Assembly: GCA_937960785.1 (NCBI GenBank)
Contig: CALGOZ010000031.1
Location: 1-64,000 of the forward strand
Source: an uncultured Pseudogracilibacillus sp.
Lineage (GTDB): Bacteria; Bacillota; Bacilli; Bacillales; Amphibacillaceae
Length of the DNA stretch: 64,000 nucleotides
Reading direction: 5' to 3'
In this document: positions 43,816 through 52,637 of the stretch, piece after piece
How positions within the stretch are numbered: the stretch's first letter is position 1
How the letters are laid out: every line of letters begins with the position of its first letter
Notes under the pieces: model-generated
What the model was told of the DNA's origin: nothing
The model's input: the letters and a program-made list of their open reading frames with translations, nothing else
Database searches by the model: none
Program-made: the position numbers and the translations under genes

Positions 43816-44703
43816 TTAAAAAGTCCATGTTTTTAAAAACTGTTCTGTCCGTTTCCTTCCTAGTAGAATTAACTTATTCTTAGTTAATTCATCAATTGTA
43901 AAATCAACCGTCTTTATTTCTTTTACTGGGATAAAAATAATATCTTTCGACTTTTTTACAGAAATGTAACGAGTATCGTGAGCTTTGAGCATCGTTTTAA
44001 ATATCGCTTGTAACATGTCGACACCGTTATGAATAAGTTCCGGTTGTTGTTGTTCAACCGTTTCACTTAACGTTGCACCAATCACTGGACGAGTTGTCTT
44101 CTGTTTGTTTTTAAAAAGCCAAAGTGGGAAATTACTTAACAATCCTCCGTCGACAAGATAACTAATTGCTTTTTCATCATTTTTTAGTTTTTTTGGCATG
44201 AAAAAGTAAGGAAAGCCAGCGCTCATTCGCACTGCTTTTGCGACACTAAATTGTGCCGGATCAATATGATATAACCGCTCTAAATCATCCGGTAAGACAA
44301 CGAGCCTTCCCTTTGTCAAGTCGCTAGCAACTACTTTTAAATAGCCTTTTCGTAAATCATTAAAAGTAACAACTCCTTTTTCCCGTAAGCGTAATTCAAT
44401 CCATCTCTCGAACCGGTCTCCCTTATATAATCCTTTGTTCCAATAAATTGAAAGTAATTTAAGAGGTGAATATTTGCGGGCATAAAAAGGTGGATCTAAA
44501 AACGTCTTTAAATCAAGGGAAAAAAATAACTCTTTAATCTCTCCTACATGATAACCAGCAGCCAACAGGCTAGCTAAAATGGCACCAGCCGACGTGCCAC
44601 CGACTCGTTCGAGTCTATAATTTTTTTCCTCTAATATTTCTAACGCTCCTAAAAAAGCAAACGCTTTTACACCACCGCCGGAAAAAACCGCATCAATTTT
44701 CAT
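43816..44703 (-). CDS. yqhO: Patatin-like phospholipase YqhO
   Basis: Ser-Asp dyad lipid acyl hydrolase. The oxyanion motif FSGGGVKAF is at the N-terminus, the nucleophile elbow is GGTSAGAILASLLAAGY (Ser near residue 39), and the catalytic Asp sits in VDGGLLSNFPLWLF. 295 residues, no signal peptide, so cytoplasmic or membrane-peripheral. Substrate unknown. Same place as B. subtilis yqhO. Confidence 0.9.
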   Translation of the reverse strand: MKIDAVFSGGGVKAFAFLGALEILEEKNYRLERVGGTSAGAILASLLAAGYHVGEIKELFFSLDLKTFLDPPFYARKYSPLKLLSIYWNKGLYKGDRFERWIELRLREKGVVTFNDLRKGYLKVVASDLTKGRLVVLPDDLERLYHIDPAQFSVAKAVRMSAGFPYFFMPKKLKNDEKAISYLVDGGLLSNFPLWLFKNKQKTTRPVIGATLSETVEQQQPELIHNGVDMLQAIFKTMLKAHDTRYISVKKSKDIIFIPVKEIKTVDFTIDELTKNKLILLGRKRTEQFLKTWTF

Positions 44704-44799
44704 TTGTCACACCTCACAAATGATACCTACCCTATGCGTACGCTATATTTAAACTATTTATGTGTAGACAAGCGATGGGAAAAGCGATTTTTAAATAAA

Positions 44800-44828
44800 A
44801 AAGATTCCAACATATTATTGGAATCTTT
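44800..44828 (-). terminator. Intrinsic terminator after mntR
   Basis: Perfect 11-bp arms AAAGATTCCAA/TTGGAATCTTT with a 7-base loop. On the minus strand it is followed by TTTTTATTTAAAAA. It lies 25 bp after the mntR stop. Confidence 0.9.
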
Positions 44829-44853
44829 CGGACATTCGTATGTGAAATAGAAG

Positions 44854-45288
44854 TTATTCATTTTCGTTTAACCGTTCATTCCGTTTTTGAATCTTTTTTA
44901 AGTCGAGTGTACGTTGTTCATCCTCTTTAAAATATTCGACTAAATCGGCGATACGATCGATTGCATTCCAACTTAAATGGTGCTCAATTCCTTCTACATC
45001 TTCATAAATTTGTTCTTCATCGACACCAATTAATTCTAAAAATTCCTCTAATAAATCGTGTCTAAAGACAAGTCGTTTACCGATTTTTGCCCCTTTTTCT
45101 GTTAAAATAAATCCCCGATATTTTTCATAATGAACGAAATTTTCTTTATCTAATTTTTGAATCATTTTTGTTACGGTCGAAGGATGGACGAGAAGGGCTT
45201 CTGCTAAATCGGTAACCCGAGCGTATCCCTTTGTCGATATTAACGAATAAATTTGTTCGATATAATCTTCCATCGTTGGTGTTGGCAA
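44854..45288 (-). CDS. mntR: Manganese-responsive regulator MntR
   Basis: DtxR-family repressor of manganese uptake genes. The winged helix covers 1-70 (GYARVTDLAEALLVHPSTVT). All six B. subtilis MntR metal ligands are present at matching positions: Asp8, Glu11, His77, Glu99, Glu102 and His103. 144 residues, family length. A palindrome resembling the MntR operator lies about 100 bp upstream (45390-45407). Confidence 0.96.
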   Translation of the reverse strand: MPTPTMEDYIEQIYSLISTKGYARVTDLAEALLVHPSTVTKMIQKLDKENFVHYEKYRGFILTEKGAKIGKRLVFRHDLLEEFLELIGVDEEQIYEDVEGIEHHLSWNAIDRIADLVEYFKEDEQRTLDLKKIQKRNERLNENE

Positions 45289-45389
45289 AGAGTTTACCCC
45301 TCTTCCTAAATGTTATTCAACTTTGTTTCTCACCTTATCATACCGTGTCTATCGTAATTATACAAGAAAAGGAGTAACATAAGCATAAT

Positions 45390-45407
45390 TGTTTCATTAA
45401 GGAAACA
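45390..45407. promoter_or_regulatory. Palindrome resembling an MntR operator
   Basis: TGTTTCATTAAGGAAACA, a perfect inverted repeat of TGTTTC. It shares TTAAGGAAAC with the known MntR box (TTTGCCTTAAGGAAAC) but is a base shorter in the left half. It sits between mntR and the stop of the upstream lysR gene. On the plus strand it is followed by TTTTT, so a weak hairpin terminator is the alternative. Confidence 0.4.
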
Positions 45408-45413
45408 TTTTTA

Positions 45414-46298
45414 TCAGTTCATTGTTTTCGTATATAACGTTTTATGAATTTCCCTTACTGTACGGACGAATAACTTTAATGCTGGTGGAATGTATTGATC
45501 ATTGCGATAAATAAAAACTGTCGTTATTTTACTATACTTTCCTGGAAGTTCGTAACATTCAATTAACCCTTTTGCCTCATATTCTTTTATCGCCGCATAA
45601 GGTACATAAGCGATACCTAAACCAGAAATAACAGAACCTAACGTTGTCTCTAACGTTCCTAGCTCCATTACTTTCGTCGGGATAATCTGATGGTCATATA
45701 AATATTCATCTAATTTTGCCCGGTAACCACAACCATCGCTGAAGCGGATAATCGGCAATTGCATAATTTCTTCAAAAGAACAGTTTTTCTTTCCACTTAT
45801 TATAACTAATTTTTCATAAAAGACGTCGACTTGTTTTAATGCTGGGTCTTTTGAGATTGCTTCCTTCGTAACAAAAGCACCGTCTAATTCATACTGTAAT
45901 ACTTTATCTTTTAACTCAGCTGTTACTCCGGTGGATAATGTCAAATCGACCTCCGGATAACGTTGCGCATATTGAGACAAAATAAGAGGTAACTGAATGA
46001 CTGTTTCTACTGAAGCGATATCGAGTTTTCCCCTTGGACTCTCTTCATTTTGGGCGAGAGATTTCATTTCATCGGAAAGGGAAATAATTTGTTGAGCATA
46101 AGGAAGTAATTGAGCACCGTCACTAGTTAATGTGATACCTCGTTGGTGACGATGAAACAGTTTTGTACCTAGTAATTGTTCGAGCTTTTGGATTCGTGAC
46201 GTAATATTCGACTGCACGTAACTTAACTGTTGGGCAGCTCGATTAAAACTTCCTTGTTGTGCGACTGTCTGAAAAATAAGCAAATCCTTTATATTCAT
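45414..46298 (-). CDS. LysR-family transcriptional regulator
   Basis: N-terminal winged helix (KDLLIFQTVAQQGSFNRAAQ, SYVQSNITSRIQKLEQLLG) with the usual effector-binding domain of about 200 residues. The start is ATG 46298 behind AAGGTG, three codons inside the open frame. It is divergent from the EamA transporter gene 120 bp away, the standard arrangement in which a LysR protein controls its neighbour. Effector unknown. Confidence 0.92.
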   Translation of the reverse strand: MNIKDLLIFQTVAQQGSFNRAAQQLSYVQSNITSRIQKLEQLLGTKLFHRHQRGITLTSDGAQLLPYAQQIISLSDEMKSLAQNEESPRGKLDIASVETVIQLPLILSQYAQRYPEVDLTLSTGVTAELKDKVLQYELDGAFVTKEAISKDPALKQVDVFYEKLVIISGKKNCSFEEIMQLPIIRFSDGCGYRAKLDEYLYDHQIIPTKVMELGTLETTLGSVISGLGIAYVPYAAIKEYEAKGLIECYELPGKYSKITTVFIYRNDQYIPPALKLFVRTVREIHKTLYTKTMN

Positions 46299-46418
46299 CT
46301 GTATCACCTTATCACTTTTTATGATAGTTGTTATCTTTTATATTCATTTTACATGATATCCCTTCTATAGTTAAATAATATACAGAAAACGATTACGTAA
46401 AGATTGGAGATAAAGGAA

Positions 46419-47375
46419 ATGAGGAACTCAATTTTTATCGGTGCTTTGCTTGCAGCGATAGCAAGTATTTCATGGGGAGCGATGTTTCCCGTCGCTAATC
46501 ATGCTTTCCAATATATAAGTCCGTTTTATTTTACTTTAATTCGTTACATTCCTGTTGCAATTATTTTAGTAATTTTACTTTATTTTATCGAAGGGAAAAA
46601 GTCCTTTAAACTCGAAGGAAAAGGTTTTATCCTGTGGTTTTATGGAACGATGGGCTTTACAATTTATAATTTATTTATTTTCTGGGGGCAAGATTTACTT
46701 GGAGATCCTGGAGTATTACTCGCTTCGATTATGGAAGCATTAGCACCGATTATATCGATTTTAATCGTTTGGGTCGTCACAAAACAACGTCCCTACATTT
46801 TTACAATCGCTACGATTATTACCGCATTTATCGGTGTATTTATCGTAGTTACAAATGGAGATGTTTCGTTACTATTCGAATCAGGAAGATTTATCCCATT
46901 ATTTATTCTGTTTTTAGCAGCGACCGGTTGGGCCTTATATACTTTCGGAGGTTCCCGATTTGATGGATGGTCGGTTTTACGTTATTCGACTTTAAGTTGT
47001 CTTTATGGAACGTTAACAGCTACGATTGTCGTACTAATTTTCACAGGCTTTAATATGATTGAAGTTCCTACGTTAGCGGAAGTGTATGCCGTTCGTTACA
47101 ACATGTTATTTATGATTTTACTACCTGGTTTATTCGCCCTTTTATTCTGGAATAAAGCTGTCCTAATGTTAAAGCCAATCAATGCGATTTTATTTATAAA
47201 TTTAGCACCAGTAACGACGGTCGTCATCCGTCTCCTTCAGGGTTATTCGATTTCTATTTATGAGTATACTGGTGTATTTCTCGTCGTGCTCGCAATTCTC
47301 TTAAACAACTTATATCAGCGTTACATTATAATCCGAGAAAAAAATAAAGTAAAACAAAAAGAACAATTAGCTTAA
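46419..47375 (+). CDS. EamA (DMT superfamily) transporter
   Basis: Ten-helix drug/metabolite transporter of 318 residues with two EamA repeats (about 8-140 and 160-300). Recognisable pieces are AIASISWGAMFPVANHAF, LLASIMEALAPIISILI and LFWNKAVLMLKPINAILFINLAPV. ATG 46419 behind GGAGATAAAGG; a TTG five codons upstream is less likely. Probably an efflux carrier for an amino acid or metabolite under the divergent LysR regulator. Confidence 0.9.
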   Translation: MRNSIFIGALLAAIASISWGAMFPVANHAFQYISPFYFTLIRYIPVAIILVILLYFIEGKKSFKLEGKGFILWFYGTMGFTIYNLFIFWGQDLLGDPGVLLASIMEALAPIISILIVWVVTKQRPYIFTIATIITAFIGVFIVVTNGDVSLLFESGRFIPLFILFLAATGWALYTFGGSRFDGWSVLRYSTLSCLYGTLTATIVVLIFTGFNMIEVPTLAEVYAVRYNMLFMILLPGLFALLFWNKAVLMLKPINAILFINLAPVTTVVIRLLQGYSISIYEYTGVFLVVLAILLNNLYQRYIIIREKNKVKQKEQLA

Positions 47376-47385
47376 AGCAGTTTTT

Positions 47386-47414
47386 AAGAGGGCAAACGAT
47401 TGTCCTCTTTTTTA
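47386..47414 (+). terminator. Intrinsic terminator after the EamA gene
   Basis: AAGAGGGCAA/TTGTCCTCTT arms with one G-U pair, followed by TTTTTTAT. Confidence 0.85.
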
Positions 47415-47570
47415 TTTGTTATTCTTTTAGTAAACTTTTACTATACACGAAATAAAGTGATTTAATCGTTTCAAGTACTAATATTCCAATGCTCACGATT
47501 GATGGTTTTTATAGGAATCAGGGGTAGGATAAGCGTGCACAAATAAATGAAAGGATTCAAATTAAAATAA

Positions 47571-47620
47571 AAAAATGGACTTGTCTCCTCCATAATAGAG
47601 GAAATCAGTCCATTTTTTTA
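47571..47620 (-). terminator. Intrinsic terminator after nrdJ
   Basis: AAAAATGGACT and AGTCCATTTTTTT enclose a second CCTC/GAGG stem. T runs flank both sides, so it may work both ways. 30 bp after the nrdJ stop. Confidence 0.85.
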
Positions 47621-47649
47621 TTTAAAATTAATCTATACGTTTATATTTA

Positions 47650-50214
47650 TTATAGGCCACATTTTAACTGGGCACCACAGCTAGTGCACGTGTTACAGCC
47701 ACCGACTTCAGCGACGTGACCATTACGACAAACTGGACAACGATCACCGACTTCTGAGCCGATTGTTACGTTTGTCTTTTCTAACTCTTGGATCGTATCC
47801 ATTAAAACGACTTTTGGCTGTTTTTCAACGACGTAATCATCATTAAATTCATCTTCAAAACTTAGTTGCTCTGCTTTTAACGTTAACACCTGTGAGTCCC
47901 GGCTACCATCGACATATACAGTTCCACCCTTGGCACCACCCCTATATAAACGACGGTATACTTTCTCGACTTGATCGACGGTATATCCTCGTGGCGCATT
48001 TACTGTTTTGGAAATTGAGCTGTCAATCCAACGCTGAATAACACATTGTGTATCAGCATGTTCTTCTGGTGACAACTCCATCGCTGTGACGAACCAGTCT
48101 GGTAAGTCGTTTTCATCGATATCAGGATTTTCTTTTAAATATTCTTCGACAATTTTCGCATTTACTTCAATAAATTTACCTAACCGGCCACTTCGGTAAT
48201 ACGAGAAGGAGAAGTACGGTTCTAAACCAGTACTTACACCGACCATCGTTCCCGTTGAGCCCGTTGGTGCAACAGTAAGTAGATGCGAGTTGCGAATACC
48301 GTATTTTAAAATTCCTTGACGAATATCTTCAGGCATTTGTTTCATATAGCCAGTGTTAATGAAGGCTTCACGTAATTTTTTCGTTTCTTCTTCCGTTTCA
48401 CCGACTAAAAATGGAAAGCTACCTTTTTCCTTCGCTAATTCAATCGAAGTACGGTAAGCAGTTGTTGCGATCGTTTTGAAAATTTCATCGACTAATTTAT
48501 TCCCTTCCTCAGAACCGTATCGCGTCTCTGTGTAAATAAGTAGATCGTGTAAACCCATTACACCAAGTCCGATACGACGTTCGCCGAGCGCTTGCTTTTT
48601 ATTTTCTGGTAAAAAGTAAGGAGTCGCATCGATTACATTATCTTGCATACGTACGCCGACTTGTACGGTTTCTTTTAACTTTTCATAATCGACGGTTTTA
48701 TTTTCCTTATCCGCCATATTTGCTAAATTAATTGCTGCTAAGTTACAAACCGAATAGGGAGCTAACGGTTGTTCTCCACATGGATTTGTCGCAACTACTT
48801 TTTGACCGTAAGCTTTTGCATTCGTCATCTCATTTGCATTATCGATAAAGAAAATCCCAGGTTCTGCTGAATAAGTTGCACAAACGTTAATCAAATTCCA
48901 TAATTCCCTTGCCCGAATTGTGCGATACGTACGAACGCCGTGGCCCATTTTTTCCCACTCACGGACATCGCCGACTTCGTGCCACTTCTCATTATAAATT
49001 TTCATTTCTTCTTCTGTATAATTTTCAACATCTGGGAAACGTAGCGCATATTCTTCATCATTTTCTACAGCTTCCATAAATTCATTCGTTAACGTTACTG
49101 AAATATTAGCACCAGTTAAAAAATCTGGATTATGAACTGAATAAGTACCACCTTCACGAAGCTTTTCTTCCGCTTCTCTCATTGCAGCTTCCGTGAAACC
49201 ACCCATACCGGGCATATGTTTATAATTAACGATTCCCTGATAAAGATCTTGTTCTGTTTCTGTCAGGGGTTCAAATTTTAATTTCTCTTTTGCTATTTCA
49301 CGAATTTGCTCGTCATTTGTATTTTCGATTAAATAACGTAAAATTCGTGGGTTTTGCATTTTAGAAATAATAAATTCGATAATATCTGGATGCCAGTCGG
49401 CGAGCATAATCATTTGCGCACCCCGGCGACTTCCCCCTTGTTCGACAAGGTGAGTTAGTTTTGCAATATCATCTAGCCATGAAACTGAACCAGATGACTT
49501 TCCATTTACTCCCCTTGCCAAGGTATTTCGTGGGCGTAATGTAGAACCATTCGTACCTACCCCACCTCCACGAGACATTATTTCCATCACTTGCTTACGA
49601 TGCTCGGAAATCCCTCCACGTGAATCCTTTACAAAAGGCATTACATAACAATTAAAGTAAGTTACTTCTGTTTCAGAGCCAGCACCGTATAAAACCCGTC
49701 CTGCCGGAATAAAGTTTAAGGATGCTAATTGTTTTGAAAATTGTTCAAAAGCTTGTTTTTGTTTTTCTTCAGTCTTTTCTACTGAGGCAAGCCCCCGTGC
49801 ATTTCGCATTGCGATTTGCTCATAATAAATTTCCAACGGTTTATCGATGACATCTAAATCCCGTTTAATGATTCCTGTTTCTGCTTCCCGTTCGTTTTCT
49901 AATACGGAACGGAACTCTTCTGCAATTATAATTTCTGCTTCATTTTTTTCCCAATCGATCGATTGGATAAACCCATAACCACGGGCTGGAAATTTCGGAT
50001 CTTGTTTAACTGTTAAGACGACAAAGTCACCTGTTTTCAATGTCTTTTTTTCCGTATCCTTAAATGCATATCGATCTAACATAACAAGACGTGAAACACC
50101 TTCATGCGTAATATGCATATCGGGTGTGATCGGATGAACTTGGGGAAATTGGGAAATATCCTCGTTTAATGCTTCGATATTAATTGACATTTCTGTTTCT
50201 AACGTCATCGACAT
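47650..50214 (-). CDS. nrdJ: Adenosylcobalamin-dependent (class II) ribonucleotide reductase
   Basis: Makes deoxyribonucleotides with a B12-generated thiyl radical, independent of oxygen. Early substrate-site Cys in YFNCYVMPF, finger-loop NPCGEQPLAPYSVCNLAAIN (Cys and Glu of the radical site), phosphate-binding APTGSTGTMVG, and a C-terminal zinc-ribbon-like tail with CPVCRNGHVAEVGGCNTC and CGAQLKCG that would re-reduce the active site. 854 residues. ATG behind AAGGGAG. No B12 riboswitch is visible upstream; a NrdR-like box is. Confidence 0.95.
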   Translation of the reverse strand: MSMTLETEMSINIEALNEDISQFPQVHPITPDMHITHEGVSRLVMLDRYAFKDTEKKTLKTGDFVVLTVKQDPKFPARGYGFIQSIDWEKNEAEIIIAEEFRSVLENEREAETGIIKRDLDVIDKPLEIYYEQIAMRNARGLASVEKTEEKQKQAFEQFSKQLASLNFIPAGRVLYGAGSETEVTYFNCYVMPFVKDSRGGISEHRKQVMEIMSRGGGVGTNGSTLRPRNTLARGVNGKSSGSVSWLDDIAKLTHLVEQGGSRRGAQMIMLADWHPDIIEFIISKMQNPRILRYLIENTNDEQIREIAKEKLKFEPLTETEQDLYQGIVNYKHMPGMGGFTEAAMREAEEKLREGGTYSVHNPDFLTGANISVTLTNEFMEAVENDEEYALRFPDVENYTEEEMKIYNEKWHEVGDVREWEKMGHGVRTYRTIRARELWNLINVCATYSAEPGIFFIDNANEMTNAKAYGQKVVATNPCGEQPLAPYSVCNLAAINLANMADKENKTVDYEKLKETVQVGVRMQDNVIDATPYFLPENKKQALGERRIGLGVMGLHDLLIYTETRYGSEEGNKLVDEIFKTIATTAYRTSIELAKEKGSFPFLVGETEEETKKLREAFINTGYMKQMPEDIRQGILKYGIRNSHLLTVAPTGSTGTMVGVSTGLEPYFSFSYYRSGRLGKFIEVNAKIVEEYLKENPDIDENDLPDWFVTAMELSPEEHADTQCVIQRWIDSSISKTVNAPRGYTVDQVEKVYRRLYRGGAKGGTVYVDGSRDSQVLTLKAEQLSFEDEFNDDYVVEKQPKVVLMDTIQELEKTNVTIGSEVGDRCPVCRNGHVAEVGGCNTCTSCGAQLKCGL

Positions 50215-50525
50215 TCATCATCGCTCCCTTTTATCAAAATAATTATATGTATGTTTCGACTATTAATAATGTACACAACTCTGAAGAAAAAATCAATATC
50301 TTGTAGTTAAAAACTTTTCAAAACTATATATAGAGTGTTTGCAATTGTTCGACAAATTTTTAAAATTACCCAAAAACTATAATTTCATAATAAAAGAATT
50401 GACAGCGTCACCTATTATAACAAACAAAACAGAAAATGAAATGATTATTCATTTGTAAATTAGCACATTTAAATCTATAATAATTAATGGAATCAACGTT
50501 TATTATGGTATTGGAGGATTTTTTT
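50215..50525. other. Divergent gap between nrdJ and the rhodanese gene
   Basis: AT-rich, 311 bp. It holds the NrdR-like box at 50321. On the minus strand a possible nrdJ promoter, TTGATT-17-TACATT, lies at about 50270-50300. An alternative TATAAT lies further upstream, near 50416. I found no riboswitch-like structure. Confidence 0.5.
50321..50336. promoter_or_regulatory. NrdR-like box upstream of nrdJ
   Basis: AAACTATATATAGAGT: the palindromic core CTATATATAG is intact, and two symmetric flanking bases differ from the NrdR consensus ACACTATATATAGTGT. NrdR represses ribonucleotide reductase genes. A clear second box at the usual helical distance was not found. Confidence 0.55.
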
Positions 50526-50924
50526 ATGAGCGGATGGTATATACTAATCATCATTTTAATCGCATTTATCGGTTATTATTTATTCGTTTATTTCCGACAG
50601 AAAAAATATTTGACTTTCTTAACTCAAGATGAGTTTATCGAAGGCTATCGAAAAGCCCAACTAATCGATGTACGGGAACCGAACGAATTTGAAAAGGGAC
50701 ATATTCGCGGGGCACGAAACATCCCCTTAACCCAACTAAAACAGTCCTTAGCAGCCATTCGGCCAGATAGACCGGTCTATTTATATTGTCAGAATACGAG
50801 TCGTTCCACTCGTGCTGCTCATATTTTATACAAAAACGATTACGAAGATATTAATGTTTTACGTGGTGGGTTTAAAAAGTGGACAGGTAAAGTTAACACA
50901 AAAACTAGGTTACAAAGATATTAA
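50526..50924 (+). CDS. yqhL: Membrane-anchored rhodanese-domain protein (YqhL-like)
   Basis: A 132-residue protein: one N-terminal membrane helix (about 5-22), then a single rhodanese domain with LIDVREPNEFEKGHIRGARN and the active-site loop YLYCQNTSRSTRAA carrying the persulfide-forming Cys. ATG 50526 eight bases after GGAGG; 13 codons of open frame upstream lack such a site. Same order as B. subtilis yqhL, but the gcvT-gcvPA-gcvPB genes that separate it from yqhH there are missing. Confidence 0.88.
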   Translation: MSGWYILIIILIAFIGYYLFVYFRQKKYLTFLTQDEFIEGYRKAQLIDVREPNEFEKGHIRGARNIPLTQLKQSLAAIRPDRPVYLYCQNTSRSTRAAHILYKNDYEDINVLRGGFKKWTGKVNTKTRLQRY

Positions 50925-50942
50925 TTTGTAACCTAGTTTTTT
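50904..50942 (+). terminator. Intrinsic terminator overlapping the yqhL-like stop codon
   Basis: Perfect 13-bp arms ACTAGGTTACAAA/TTTGTAACCTAGT followed by TTTTTTT. The stop codon TAA lies in the loop, so the last residues are encoded by the left arm. Confidence 0.9.
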
Positions 50943-51015
50943 TATGAATTTTTTTTGAAAAACCGACCATACTACAACGTAACAAATTGCTTTCCTATAA
51001 GGATGAAGAAAACTG

Positions 51016-52635
51016 ATGATAGTATATAAGCGAGATCGTTCCTTTAGTAGTGAGCTAGAACAAGCCTTACAAAATCAAGACCAATTGACGAATTGGTCCT
51101 TATTTTCTTTACTATATGATTATAAAAAAGAGACAACGATTAAACAGTTCGATGAATTACGTTCTTTAGATTATTTACAACATATTGATTTTTTAAATCA
51201 TCAAATCGATGCTGCGAATCGTGTCATTAACGAAATGAATGGTCGAGCTATTTTAGCTGATGAAGTGGGATTAGGAAAGACGATTCAAGCAGGCTTAATT
51301 TTAAAAGAATATTTACTACGACAGGTCGTCACTCGAGTTTTAATTTTAGTCCCTTCATCTTTAATAAATCAATGGGTACAGGAGCTATATGAAAAATTTT
51401 ATATCAAAGCGACGATCTATCGTAAAAATTATCGTTGGGATGAACATCCGATTATGATTGCTTCAATTGATCTTGCAAAACGTTCACCTCATCGAGAAGA
51501 AATTTTAAACATTGAGTATGATTTGCTAATCGTCGACGAGGCCCATCGCTTAAAAAATGAAAAAACAATCAACCACCAATTTGTAAGATCAATAAAGAAA
51601 AAATATTGTTTATTACTCACCGCAACACCAATTCAAAATGACATCGTAGAGCTATTCAATTTAGTATCGATTATTAAACCTGGCTTGTTAGGTGATTTAG
51701 AATCTTTTAAGAAGACCTATGTCAGAAAAAAGGCCGACCAACGTCCTCTTCATCGATTAATTCAACGGGTAATGGTAAGAAATCGTCGTAAGGAGACAAT
51801 TTTAGATGATGTAAAGCGAAATATCGAAACAGTCTGGCTTTCTTTTTCTGAGGAAGAACAACAAGTTTACGACGAACTTGCTGAAGCGCTCCAGCAAGCC
51901 CCTGCATTTTCTTCCTTAGTCTATTTAAAAGAGCTTTGTTCATCCCGTGAAGCCTGTTATGTTTCGTTACAAAAATGCGAAAGCGAATCGTTACAAGCAA
52001 AATTACCGACAATTTTATCAAAAATTGAACAACTTCCTCACCATCAAAAAGCAAAAAAACTTGTTGAAAAAATAAAAGAAATTGGTTCAGAAAAAATTAT
52101 CGTTTTTACGCAGTATCGAGCGACCCAATATTACTTACAATGGTTTTTGCAACAACATAATATAAATTCAATATCCTTCTACGGTGGTCTGAAACGTGGA
52201 AGAAAAGAATGGATCACTCATTTATTTAAGAACCATTATCAAGTGTTAATCGCAACAGAAGCCGGGGGAGAAGGAATTAACCTACAGTTTTGTCACCATA
52301 TGATTAACTATGACTTACCGTGGAATCCGATGCAGATCGAACAACGAATCGGTCGAATCCATCGTTACGGTCAAAAAAATGATGTAAAAGTGTATAACTT
52401 TGCCTTAAAAAATACAATTGAAGAACACGTCATTCATCTCCTTTATGAAAAAATTAACGTATTTGAAAAAGTAATCGGTGAATTAGATGATATACTCGAA
52501 CGATTAAATATTCATAGTATGGAAGACGAAATGCGAAAGATTATCGAAAAATCCCAATCCGTTGGAGAGGCGAAAATAAAATTAAATCATTTACTTCATG
52601 TTATAGAAGATGTCGCGGAAAATGAGGGAACTTAG
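51016..52635 (+). CDS. yqhH: SNF2-family DEAD/DEAH ATPase YqhH
   Basis: Helicase-like ATPase of 539 residues. Motif I ADEVGLGKTIQAG, motif II DEAHRLKN, motif III LTATPIQND, then motif V TEAGGEGINLQ and motif VI QRIGRIHRYGQ. This RapA/SNF2-like core would translocate on DNA or remodel a protein-DNA complex; no specific role is established. ATG 51016 behind AAGGATGAAG. yqhG follows 2 bp later. Confidence 0.92.
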   Translation: MIVYKRDRSFSSELEQALQNQDQLTNWSLFSLLYDYKKETTIKQFDELRSLDYLQHIDFLNHQIDAANRVINEMNGRAILADEVGLGKTIQAGLILKEYLLRQVVTRVLILVPSSLINQWVQELYEKFYIKATIYRKNYRWDEHPIMIASIDLAKRSPHREEILNIEYDLLIVDEAHRLKNEKTINHQFVRSIKKKYCLLLTATPIQNDIVELFNLVSIIKPGLLGDLESFKKTYVRKKADQRPLHRLIQRVMVRNRRKETILDDVKRNIETVWLSFSEEEQQVYDELAEALQQAPAFSSLVYLKELCSSREACYVSLQKCESESLQAKLPTILSKIEQLPHHQKAKKLVEKIKEIGSEKIIVFTQYRATQYYLQWFLQQHNINSISFYGGLKRGRKEWITHLFKNHYQVLIATEAGGEGINLQFCHHMINYDLPWNPMQIEQRIGRIHRYGQKNDVKVYNFALKNTIEEHVIHLLYEKINVFEKVIGELDDILERLNIHSMEDEMRKIIEKSQSVGEAKIKLNHLLHVIEDVAENEGT

Positions 52636-52637
52636 CA

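Noticed and set aside
50215..50525. Possible B12 riboswitch upstream of nrdJ
   Set aside because: I could not find the conserved B12-box or a multistem fold; the gap is plain AT-rich sequence with a NrdR-like box.
51722..52054. 110-codon minus-strand frame inside yqhH
   Set aside because: Antisense to conserved helicase motifs; no start signals.
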